Shown here piece by piece: positions 1-6,584 of a stretch of DNA of 14,873 bases. Source of the stretch: JAQVEM01 sp964616545 (GTDB lineage: Bacteria; Actinomycetota; Humimicrobiia; Humimicrobiales; Humimicrobiaceae). A model generated the notes under the pieces. That model did no database searches. It was not told where the DNA came from and saw only the letters and a list, made by a program, of their open reading frames with translations. How positions within the stretch are numbered: the stretch's first letter is position 1; each line of letters opens with the position of its first letter. The position numbers were made by a program, and so were the translations under genes. The stretch spans positions 1-14,873 of the forward strand of contig CAZTUA010000015.1 of NCBI GenBank assembly GCA_964616545.1, in the 5' to 3' direction.

Positions 1-88
1 TTTTAAATAAAAATTATCGTAAATTACATACATATGATAAGTTATTCTGTGTGTAAAAAAAATATACCAGACTAAATTATATTATATT

Positions 89-116
89 AAAAATGAGTAA
101 AAAAATTTTCACTCAT
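89..116 (-). terminator. Hairpin terminator overlapping the stop of the CwlM-like gene
   Basis: On the minus strand ATGAGT (116-111) and ACTCAT (98-93) form a perfect 6-bp stem. A run of A against a run of T between them extends it to about 10 pairs, with one G-T pair. The hairpin is followed by four T and an AT-rich stretch. The stop codon (111-109) lies within the hairpin. It fits an intrinsic terminator for the trxB-cwlM unit. The stem is AT-rich, so strength is uncertain. Confidence 0.5.
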
Positions 117-1182
117 ACTCATTAAGATATTCCAGTATTGCCTCTACAATATTTTTGCTTATCCTTTTCTGGTGGCCCGATTTTTTTAATTTTTCTCTTT
201 CACCGGAGTTTGAAATAAAAGCAGGCGCTATTAGCGCCGAAGTTAAATTCGTTGCCTTTAAAATTGCATGATTGGTTCCGTGCACCCTGCAATCCAGAAC
301 TTTTAGATTTTTTACAATTTTATCCTGAATGAGGCTGGTTACTTTGAATCCTTCAATTGAATATGACTTGAGACCTTTAAAATAAAAACTGCTGCAGCCG
401 TTTGCGTTTTCATCCACCGAGTAATTTAAATCTACGCTTATGAGTAAATCTGCATCACTCTTATTTATATATTCAACTCTATCATATAAAAAAACATTCT
501 GTTTTTCATCTCCGCTTATTGAAAGCAGAGTTTCAATACCGTTCCGGGATAGTATCTCCCTGCAAAAGTTTACTATGCTTCCGCATATATATATTTTTTC
601 GTTTAGATATTCCCCGCTGCTCCTCATATCTTCTATATTCTCGCTATAATCAAAGATAATTTTATTCTCTTGCAGCTCTTTCTTTTTGTCCGGGTTTTTA
701 ATTAAGGGAAAATTAGAATTCTCTCTTGCAGTTATAATCCTCTTCAGACTTTTTAGTTTACGGATCGTTTCTTCTCCCACTATGCCGTCATCAGCAATAT
801 TCATATTCTTCTGGAATTCCACCAGTGCGCTGTGAGTTTTTTCACAGAATATTCCATTTTCATCATGCGAGTAAAAACCCAGTGTTTTTAACCATAACTG
901 AAGAGTCCTGACATCGTCACCCCTGAAGGGCGGATATTTCAGGTACAGCATTCTTTCCCCTATCTTACAGCCTGCATCAACCAGTTCCTGCCACGTTTCC
1001 GTATCCATAACCCCGGTCACTATAAGGCCTCTATCCTGCTGGAACTTTCTAACCGCATTTTCGGTTTCAATTCCAAAAAACCCGTCTATTTCAGCGGTCC
1101 CCAGCTCATAGCCAAGTAACTTCAATCTTCTCTGCATATCAGTTACTTTTTCTCCCGATGAATTTCTTTTTATTACTTCCAT
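109..1182 (-). CDS. cwlM: CwlM-like protein: two peptidoglycan-binding domains plus degenerate amidase_3 domain
   Basis: The 357-aa protein has no signal peptide or membrane segment, so it is probably cytoplasmic. Two PG_binding_1 repeats are visible (about residues 9-67 and 86-145), then an N-acetylmuramoyl-L-alanine amidase (amidase_3) fold (about 174-353). The fold's core is recognisable, but its active-site positions are not kept. The GHGG zinc-ligand region reads FDYSEN (178-183). The SIHxN motif reads SVDLN, with Asp251 in place of His. The catalytic Glu before GFLSN is replaced in ALIAPAFISN, with Ala319 at that position. Known: mycobacterial CwlM has the same domain order, is cytoplasmic, and regulates MurA rather than cutting peptidoglycan. 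Inference: a non-catalytic cell-wall regulator. It lies 31 bp after trxB, as in actinobacterial trxB-trxC-cwlM clusters. No clear Shine-Dalgarno sequence precedes the ATG. Domain calls are firm; CwlM orthology is probable. Confidence 0.8.
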   Translation of the reverse strand: MEVIKRNSSGEKVTDMQRRLKLLGYELGTAEIDGFFGIETENAVRKFQQDRGLIVTGVMDTETWQELVDAGCKIGERMLYLKYPPFRGDDVRTLQLWLKTLGFYSHDENGIFCEKTHSALVEFQKNMNIADDGIVGEETIRKLKSLKRIITARENSNFPLIKNPDKKKELQENKIIFDYSENIEDMRSSGEYLNEKIYICGSIVNFCREILSRNGIETLLSISGDEKQNVFLYDRVEYINKSDADLLISVDLNYSVDENANGCSSFYFKGLKSYSIEGFKVTSLIQDKIVKNLKVLDCRVHGTNHAILKATNLTSALIAPAFISNSGEREKLKKSGHQKRISKNIVEAILEYLNEYE

Positions 1183-1213
1183 TATGCTAATTTAAAACCA
1201 ATTATATAATGTT

Positions 1214-2200
1214 TTAATTCTGCGGATGCGCCAGACTGTATAAAAACCTGTCGGCATATATCGAAGCTACGGCCCCATCCGCTACCGCAGTTACAACCTG
1301 CCTGAGCGGCGTGTCTCTGACATCGCCTACAGCGAATATGCCGGGCAGGGATGTTTCCATCCGGGAATTTGTTATGATAAAACCTCTTTCATCAAGTTTT
1401 ACCAGTCTTTCTACCATGCCTGAATTGGGTTTCCAACCTACATATTCAAAAACCGCATCAACTTTCAAGCTGTATGTTTTATTTTCTTTTTTATTTCTTA
1501 TCAGAATTTCTTCAAGTTTTTCACCGCCTGTAAATTTCTCAATTACAGAACTCCATAAAAACTCTATTTTTTTGTTTCCAAATGCTCTATCCCTGAGGAT
1601 TTGAGCTGCACGCAGCTCATCTCTTCTGTGTATTATATATACTTTCTTTGCAAATTTGGTAAGGAAAATTGCCTCATCAAGCGCGGTATCTCCCCCTCCT
1701 ACAACGGCAACCTCTCTGTCTTTGTATAAAGCCGCATCGCATGTTGCACAAAATGATATGCCCCTGCCGATTAATTCTTTTTCTCCTTCAACATTCAACC
1801 TTTCGGGGGAGGCTCCCGTGGCTATTATTATCGCATTTGACCATATAACTCCAGCTTCACCCGAGCATTTGAATCTGTAGGAGCTGCTCTCTTCAGAAGT
1901 TCCGCTATTGCTGTATTCAATAGTATTTACAGGAAAAGAGTCTCTTACTTTTATTTCAAAGTGGCCACAGTGTTCAATAATTTTTGATGCAAGCTCATAG
2001 CCTGATATATTTTCACCCATACCGGGGTAGTTCTCAACAGCATCGGTTTTTATAATCTGTCCGCCCGGCATTAATTTCTCAACAATTTCAAAATCCAGAC
2101 CTGCTCTTTTCGCATACAGTGCTGCGCTCAGCCCTCCCGGCCCTGCGCCCACAATAACAAGGTCAATTTTTTTCCCGCGTCCGGCATTTGCATCCTGCAT
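1214..2200 (-). CDS. trxB: Thioredoxin reductase (NADPH, FAD)
   Basis: This flavoenzyme passes electrons from NADPH through FAD and a redox-active disulfide to thioredoxin in the cytoplasm. The 328-aa length is normal for the low-molecular-weight type. Visible in order: the FAD-binding GAGPGG (18-23); the redox pair CATC (151-154); the NADPH-binding GGGDTALDEA (168-177); HRRDELR (191-197), the basic signature that favours NADPH; and the C-terminal FAD contact FAVGDVRD (289-296). A strong Shine-Dalgarno sequence GGAAGGAG (2211-2218) sits 10 nt before the ATG. A perfect TATAAT (minus strand, 2272-2277) could be the -10 of a promoter, but no good -35 is present. It is followed 31 bp later by the CwlM-like gene, presumably in one transcript. 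No thioredoxin gene lies between them or elsewhere in the window. Confidence 0.95.
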   Translation of the reverse strand: MQDANAGRGKKIDLVIVGAGPGGLSAALYAKRAGLDFEIVEKLMPGGQIIKTDAVENYPGMGENISGYELASKIIEHCGHFEIKVRDSFPVNTIEYSNSGTSEESSSYRFKCSGEAGVIWSNAIIIATGASPERLNVEGEKELIGRGISFCATCDAALYKDREVAVVGGGDTALDEAIFLTKFAKKVYIIHRRDELRAAQILRDRAFGNKKIEFLWSSVIEKFTGGEKLEEILIRNKKENKTYSLKVDAVFEYVGWKPNSGMVERLVKLDERGFIITNSRMETSLPGIFAVGDVRDTPLRQVVTAVADGAVASIYADRFLYSLAHPQN

Positions 2201-2445
2201 GTCAGCTTAACTCCTTCCAAAACTTTTTAATAAGAATAAAGAAATATAAAATCATATATTCCGTATTTACTATTATAGATATTTAGAATTTAAAATAAAT
2301 GAATAATTAGAAGAATTATGCTGGATTAAAAATAAACAGACAGATATTGATATACAAAAATCCCACCTGCCCTGCCTGTGAAACACTTAAATGTATGCCG
2401 GGTTGTATACTGTTAAAAATTTATAAAGAAGCCTGCTTTAATTTA

Positions 2446-2682
2446 TTAATATTTTCTTGCAGCTTCTTTTATTCTCTTTTCAAGTTCCTCTTCGGATTTT
2501 ATACCTGAAATATCCAGGTCCATATCCATTAGCAGCCTTATTGCACTTCTCACAATCATGGTATTTGCTATCTTGTGTCCACCGGATTTCTTACATTCAA
2601 TACCCAGATTTTCCAGATACGAAACCATTCCCGAAGGCATGGTTATCGGAACCCTGAAATAATCCTGTTTTTTTTCTACCAT
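2446..2682 (-). CDS. Small ribbon-helix-helix (CopG/MetJ-type) DNA-binding protein
   Basis: The 78-aa protein has the layout of a ribbon-helix-helix repressor. A short beta-strand (YFRVPITMP, 8-16) is followed by a helix (about 17-25), then a basic turn and a second helix (about 36-54, from GGHKIANTM through SAIRLLMD) and a charged C-terminal helix (63-78). Such proteins bind DNA as dimers through the paired strands and often repress their own promoter. The ATG has a good ribosome-binding site, AGAGGTG, about six bases upstream. A near-consensus promoter and repeats lie just upstream. It stands alone between trxB and the divergent gene at 2956. No toxin partner is adjacent, so it is not obviously an antitoxin. 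The target is unknown. Confidence 0.7.
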   Translation of the reverse strand: MVEKKQDYFRVPITMPSGMVSYLENLGIECKKSGGHKIANTMIVRSAIRLLMDMDLDISGIKSEEELEKRIKEAARKY

Positions 2683-2726
2683 AGTTACACCTCTTGCTAT
2701 AATTGTATTGCATTTTTATGTATATG

Positions 2727-2755
2727 AGTATATCTATTAAAAAACAAATTGTCAA
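2727..2755 (-). promoter_or_regulatory. Sigma-70-type promoter for the ribbon-helix-helix gene
   Basis: On the minus strand there is a perfect -35 TTGACA (2755-2750), a 17-bp spacer, and -10 TATACT (2732-2727, five of six matches to TATAAT). The predicted transcript starts near 2720, leaving a leader of about 38 nt that includes the AGAGGTG ribosome-binding site. This is the best-formed promoter in the window. Confidence 0.75.
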
Positions 2756-2760
2756 ATAGC

Positions 2761-2797
2761 TAATAGGTGCTAACAGGTGTTATATAAGTGTACACTT
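2761..2797. promoter_or_regulatory. Operator-like repeats: tandem 10-bp direct repeat plus 12-bp palindrome
   Basis: TAATAGGTGC (2761-2770) and TAACAGGTGT (2771-2780) match at eight of ten positions and are exactly one helical turn apart. The perfect palindrome AAGTGTACACTT follows at 2786-2797. The group sits immediately upstream of the -35 at 2750-2755, in the gap between the ribbon-helix-helix gene and the divergent gene at 2956. Ribbon-helix-helix proteins often bind tandem repeats with this phasing, so autoregulation is a reasonable inference, but nothing proves which protein binds. Confidence 0.4.
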
Positions 2798-2955
2798 CCA
2801 TTGTCGCTGCTATTGCGCACCACTTGCCTGATTTACTCATCCTGCTTCATTAATCCAGTTTATTATTAATTTTATAAAAAAAGAGGGATTACTATCATTA
2901 AAATTTTATTATAATATTATATGTAGTTTTTAAAAAGTATATAAAAGGATAGAAA

Positions 2956-3495
2956 ATGATAAATGCAAGTAAGAAAGAAAACATAATAAAGATTTCGGTC
3001 ATCGGCGGAAGCAAAATAGACAGCAAAATTTATAATCTTGCTTATGAAGTTGGCAGGGAAATAGCGAAAAAGGGCGCCGTCCTTATTTGCGGAGGTTTAA
3101 CCGGAACAATGGAAGCCGCCTGTAAGGGTGCCCGGGAAGAAGACGGACTTACCATAGGCATACTCCCCACTGCAGATGAGAATGATGCAAACCGGTATGT
3201 TGATATAAAAATACCTTCAGGAATCGGCTATGCCAGGAATATGATTGTGGCACTCTCATCCCATGCGGTTATTGCAGTTGACGGAAGCTCAGGTACCCTT
3301 TCGGAAATTGCCTACGCATTGACCTTCGAAAAACCCGTAATCGGGTTAAAAACATGGGAAATCCGTCCATGCCACAGCGAAACTCTTCCTGATATAATCA
3401 GAGCCGAAACTGCAGAAGAAGCTGTAAATGTTGCCTTTAAAAAAGCAGGAGAATATATAAATAAAATTACCGGAACATCTATTGAAATGACTTAA
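2956..3495 (+). CDS. TIGR00725/SLOG-type Rossmann-fold protein
   Basis: The 179-aa protein has the Rossmann-like fold shared by LOG phosphoribohydrolases, the Smf/DprA domain and the TIGR00725 family. Visible: an N-terminal beta-strand and loop ISVIGGSK (13-20), the nucleotide-loop motif CGGLTGTMEAA (45-55), GYARNM (91-96), and DGSSGTLSEI (109-118). The last occupies the place of PGGxGTxxE in true LOG cytokinin-activating enzymes but keeps only part of it. It is therefore better placed in TIGR00725 than called lysine decarboxylase or LOG. The substrate is unknown; a nucleotide-derived ligand is likely from the fold. The ribosome-binding site AAAGGA lies about seven bases before the ATG. It is the only plus-strand gene in the window, diverges from the ribbon-helix-helix gene, and its last 17 bp overlap the 3' end of the DUF1844 gene. 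Confidence 0.8.
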   Translation: MINASKKENIIKISVIGGSKIDSKIYNLAYEVGREIAKKGAVLICGGLTGTMEAACKGAREEDGLTIGILPTADENDANRYVDIKIPSGIGYARNMIVALSSHAVIAVDGSSGTLSEIAYALTFEKPVIGLKTWEIRPCHSETLPDIIRAETAEEAVNVAFKKAGEYINKITGTSIEMT

Positions 3496-3886
3496 CAAAA
3501 TTTATCTGCAGGTTTGATAGGGAAGATGTTAAATTTTCCCTCTCTTCTGCACTGACTTCATCTGTAATAACTTTTAACAGCACATCAAAAGCATCTATTG
3601 CCAGCTTTGCCTGCTGTTTATCTTTGTATTTATCATTTATCCCGGAAGGAAGCCCCATCTTTTTATAGGCAATGCTTGATAAAGACATCATCATCTGGGT
3701 AATAATATCTTTTGTGGTTAATTTATCTATTTCCTCCTGGAGCTCTTTTATTAATTCTTCTTCACTTTTATCTTTGCCTGTTTTTTCCGCCCCGGTCTCT
3801 TTTTTTACAAACTCATCCTTTGATTCAGTATCTTCTCCGTTTCCGCCGCCTGCTGCATCTTTTTTCTTCTTTTCATCCTTTTTCAT
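3479..3886 (-). CDS. DUF1844 family protein with charged N-terminal extension
   Basis: This is a 135-aa protein of unknown function. The first 57 residues are low-complexity and highly charged, rich in Lys and Glu with a Gly patch, and are probably disordered leading into a short helix. Residues 58-133 match the DUF1844 pattern: a helix (IITQMMMSLSSIAYKKMG), a Pro-containing turn, the segment AKLAIDAFDVLLKVI (93-107), then a helix ending in a segment like LxxLRxxYV (SNLQINFVKSF). No catalytic motif is seen. Ribosome-binding site GGAAGGTGA lies about eight bases before the ATG. It is the last gene of the surE-to-apt series, 35 bp after apt. It ends inside the oppositely oriented TIGR00725 gene. 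Confidence 0.8.
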   Translation of the reverse strand: MKKDEKKKKDAAGGGNGEDTESKDEFVKKETGAEKTGKDKSEEELIKELQEEIDKLTTKDIITQMMMSLSSIAYKKMGLPSGINDKYKDKQQAKLAIDAFDVLLKVITDEVSAEERENLTSSLSNLQINFVKSFQ

Positions 3887-3921
3887 ATATAATCACCTTC
3901 CCTTCTTATCTTTTATTATTA

Positions 3922-4443
3922 TTATTCCTCTTCGTATTTTATAAGTGAAAATATATCATAACCTTTAAGAATTTTTCCGGGGTTTAAAAAACTCAGCTCA
4001 ATTAAAAAACATAATCCCACTACTTCACCGCCCATTTCTTCAACAAGGTCGGCCTTGGCTTTTGCAGTGCCCCCGGTTGCTACCAGATCATCTACAATTA
4101 AAATCTTATCACCTTCTTTTATGGCATCAACATGTATCTCTAAAATATTCTGCCCGTATTCAAGATCATATGTAATCTGATATGTCTTATACGGAAGTTT
4201 TCCTGCTTTTCTAACCGGTATAAAGCCTATGCCCAGCTTATATGCGACAGCTGCTCCATATATAAAGCCCCTGGCTTCCGCACCCAGAACTGCATCTATT
4301 TTTTTTCCTTTGCAGTATTCAACCATTTTATCAACAGAATACCTGAACGCTTCACCGTCTCTCAGCAGAGTTGTAATATCCCTGAATACTATTCCTTTTT
4401 TTGGAAAATCCTTAATGCTCCTTATTTTTTGTTTTAAATCCAA
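3922..4443 (-). CDS. apt: Adenine phosphoribosyltransferase
   Basis: Apt converts adenine and PRPP to AMP plus diphosphate in purine salvage, in the cytoplasm. The 173-aa length is typical. Visible: VFRDITTLL (19-27), AEARGF (55-60), the flexible-loop segment RKAGKLPYKT (78-87), and the PRPP-binding motif ILIVDDLVATGGTA (114-127). The start is TTG at 4443-4441. It is preferred because AAAGGA lies about six bases upstream and the N-terminus aligns with the family from this codon. It follows the Cys-rich gene after 118 bp, the longest gap in this series, which contains two overlapping hairpins. It may therefore be separately regulated. It is probably cotranscribed with the DUF1844 gene. Confidence 0.95.
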   Translation of the reverse strand: MDLKQKIRSIKDFPKKGIVFRDITTLLRDGEAFRYSVDKMVEYCKGKKIDAVLGAEARGFIYGAAVAYKLGIGFIPVRKAGKLPYKTYQITYDLEYGQNILEIHVDAIKEGDKILIVDDLVATGGTAKAKADLVEEMGGEVVGLCFLIELSFLNPGKILKGYDIFSLIKYEEE

Positions 4444-4527
4444 TTTTTATCCTTTCTGAGTCTCTTATATATATTTAATTTTAATATAGAAATAAAAATT
4501 TTGTTACAGGAATCTAATAAACTCTCC

Positions 4528-4557
4528 ACCGGCAACATTATAAGACCTGCCGGTCTT
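4528..4557 (-). promoter_or_regulatory. Two mutually exclusive hairpins in the apt leader region
   Basis: Read on the minus strand, AAGACC-GGCA-GGTCTT (4557-4542) forms a 6-bp stem with a 4-base loop. The overlapping ACCGGCA (4554-4548) can instead pair with TGCCGGT (4534-4528) as a 7-bp GC-rich stem. Both cannot form together. Neither is followed at once by a clean U-run, although an AT-rich stretch (AAAATTTTTATTT) lies some 20 nt downstream. It could be a terminator or processing site for the upstream gene, or a switch before apt. Function is inferred only. Confidence 0.35.
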
Positions 4558-4561
4558 TATG

Positions 4562-5005
4562 TCAGGGCATTATCCTGACCAGGAACAGGCACCGGTCAGC
4601 TCCGCCAAGAATCGACTCCTTAAGATCAACTTCTATTTTCCTCCCGAGAGCGGCTTTAAAATTTGCCTTTAAATTTGCTGCCGAACATCTGCAGAATAAA
4701 GGGTCTGATATAAGCCCTTCACCTACTATATCGCACCCGCACCTTTTATACATCACCCTGATGCAGCTGCTGGAAACTATCTCATATCTGGCATCGGGAA
4801 ACTTTACGGATAAATTTTTCAAAAACTCATCCATGTTTGAACTTTTTCTCTTTTCCCGCTTGAATATATCCCTGGTATATGAATCGGCACATGCCTCACC
4901 GCATAGACGGAGCAGAGTATCCCGGGATTTTTGTTCCATATTTTTAAGGCCCGATTCGAACCCCGAAAACCAGTACCGAAAAAATTTTTTTGATCTTTTA
5001 TCCAT
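4562..5005 (-). CDS. Cys-rich protein of unknown function (V4R/DUF6144-like)
   Basis: I do not recognise this 147-aa protein with certainty. It has eight cysteines in a regular layout: CGEAC (35-39), Cys81, CGC (89-91), CRC (105-107) and DRC (137-139). The second half (about 85-145), with CGC, SDPLFCRC, GRKIEVDLKESI and GGADRCLFLV, resembles the C-terminal part of 4-vinyl-reductase (V4R) or DUF6144 domains. These bind small ligands or metal in some relatives. A zinc or iron-sulfur site is a possible inference from the cysteine spacing. There is no signal peptide or membrane segment. It starts 12 bp after the M3 peptidase stop, with GGGG five bases before the ATG, so the two are almost certainly cotranscribed. 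Confidence 0.65.
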   Translation of the reverse strand: MDKRSKKFFRYWFSGFESGLKNMEQKSRDTLLRLCGEACADSYTRDIFKREKRKSSNMDEFLKNLSVKFPDARYEIVSSSCIRVMYKRCGCDIVGEGLISDPLFCRCSAANLKANFKAALGRKIEVDLKESILGGADRCLFLVRIMP

Positions 5006-5017
5006 TATTACCCCGGC

Positions 5018-6517
5018 TTATTGTGAATCTCTAACACCGGTTATAAGCGAATCTATAAGATAGTCGATATCCATTCCGCTAAAACCCAGCTGTGACAGAA
5101 TTTCATCTGTATTATATTTCTGGCCGTAACTCCACAGTTCTTTCATAAAAGAACCTGCTTTCTTCTTTTTATACCAGTCATAACCGAATTTATCCTGAAT
5201 ATACCCCTTTAACTGTGCCTGGAAAATCCATGCTCTTATATAATTTGTACAGTAAAAACCATCATCCACATCTTTTAGGTAATTCTCCTCCGGATAATCC
5301 ATCAGATTCACACTGGATAAGATTTCTCTGTAAACAGATTCTTTCCCTTTCAGTGGTTTTCCATCATGAAGGATGAGCTCATATTTCAGCTTACCGGCAT
5401 ATCTTCTGCAAAACCAGAGTTTTAAAAGATTTGAAAAATATACAAATTCACGAGCCGTATCCCTGTCCATTTTTAGAAAATCCATCAGCCACCCGGGATT
5501 CTGCATTAGCTGTTCCATGCAGAAAGCATAACCTTCAGTAACTGCATTATCCCCCAGGCACCTGTATTCAAAGTCCAGATTTTTACCGGTAGTGCCAAAA
5601 TGCAGCGCATGGCCTCCTTCATGAAGCAGAGCCTCAAAGTCATCCTGCCCGCCGGAAGGCATAACCACAAGATATATTTCCCCTGGTACGTCCGGGGTGC
5701 AGCAAAATGCTCTGGGTGATTTATTTTCTCTCTCTTCTACATCAAAATAAATATTATTATACTTATATATATCTATTCCCATCTCAAATAGAGTATTCTT
5801 AAACACACCGACAAGACTGCTCTTTTTAAAAAACTTATCATATTTTTTTGCTCTTTTAAGGTATGCAAAATCACTTCTCCTCGAACTTTTAAGCGCTATG
5901 CCAAGTTCCCCGCGCAGCAGAGCGCCAAACCGGTCTTCATAAAGTTTCTGTGTTTGGGTAAGGAGTTTATCCATTGCATACTCAAGAATAGAAAAGTCTT
6001 CTTCCTTCAGGTATGAGAAAAGCTCGCTGTAGCCTGAAAACCCCATATCGGACGCCTGCCTGTGCATGGTTTCCCAGTATTTATATAAATTTTTATTTAA
6101 ATATTCTGCCACTATCCTGTTTCTCTTATCATCTATATCATCCCTTCTGGCCTTATCAGGTTCATTTGTGAGCAGAATCTCTGAATACCTGAAAGGAATT
6201 TTTTTGCCATCAACAACTATTTTCGCTTTTGTCTCATCCCCGGCAATCTCATCAACAAGGGTTTTGGTCTGCGCTTCAATAAAACCTTCTGTACAGAATT
6301 TTAAAAGGCAGGAGGCTTTTTTCTTTTCATCGCCGGTACTTCTGTCTTTTAAATCTCTTAAATATTTGATATTCTCCCTGCTGAATAGATGAGCGAATTC
6401 TTCATTTATACCGCTGATATTTAGGTTGTTCTTCTGTCCGGAAAAGTGAAGATAGTATTCTTTATCTCTTTTGTAAAGAAATTTTTCAGAATCTTTTCTG
6501 TATTTTACAATATCCAT
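5018..6517 (-). CDS. M3-family zinc metallopeptidase (oligoendopeptidase-like)
   Basis: The 499-aa cytoplasmic peptidase is expected to cleave short peptides. The zinc motif HEGGH is at 299-303. The third ligand, Glu328 (in AVTEGYAFCMEQL), lies 25 residues after the second His, the spacing known for the M3 family (thimet oligopeptidase, PepF). The context FEALLHEGGHALHFG also fits M3. The segment MPSGGQDDFEALLHE precedes the site where the family has its substrate strand. At 499 residues it is shorter than a typical PepF of about 600, mostly at the N-terminus, so it is a divergent subgroup. No signal peptide is present. No clear Shine-Dalgarno sequence is seen before the ATG. It is followed after 12 bp by the Cys-rich gene. 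Confidence 0.88.
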   Translation of the reverse strand: MDIVKYRKDSEKFLYKRDKEYYLHFSGQKNNLNISGINEEFAHLFSRENIKYLRDLKDRSTGDEKKKASCLLKFCTEGFIEAQTKTLVDEIAGDETKAKIVVDGKKIPFRYSEILLTNEPDKARRDDIDDKRNRIVAEYLNKNLYKYWETMHRQASDMGFSGYSELFSYLKEEDFSILEYAMDKLLTQTQKLYEDRFGALLRGELGIALKSSRRSDFAYLKRAKKYDKFFKKSSLVGVFKNTLFEMGIDIYKYNNIYFDVEERENKSPRAFCCTPDVPGEIYLVVMPSGGQDDFEALLHEGGHALHFGTTGKNLDFEYRCLGDNAVTEGYAFCMEQLMQNPGWLMDFLKMDRDTAREFVYFSNLLKLWFCRRYAGKLKYELILHDGKPLKGKESVYREILSSVNLMDYPEENYLKDVDDGFYCTNYIRAWIFQAQLKGYIQDKFGYDWYKKKKAGSFMKELWSYGQKYNTDEILSQLGFSGMDIDYLIDSLITGVRDSQ

Positions 6518-6584
6518 TTTTTACAGACTGTTTTTATTTTGAAGGTAATTCATAATTTTTCTATTATTCTGCATTATGCCAGGT

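Noticed and set aside
2360..2420. Plus-strand frame with closely spaced cysteines (CPAC and CMPGC) between trxB and the ribbon-helix-helix gene
   Set aside because: No start codon or ribosome-binding site precedes it, and it runs into the opposite-strand gene with no continued protein-like pattern. Probably chance.
2956..3495. LOG-type cytokinin riboside phosphoribohydrolase or lysine decarboxylase
   Set aside because: The PGGxGTxxE signature is not intact (DGSSGTLSEI), so the TIGR00725 assignment fits better.
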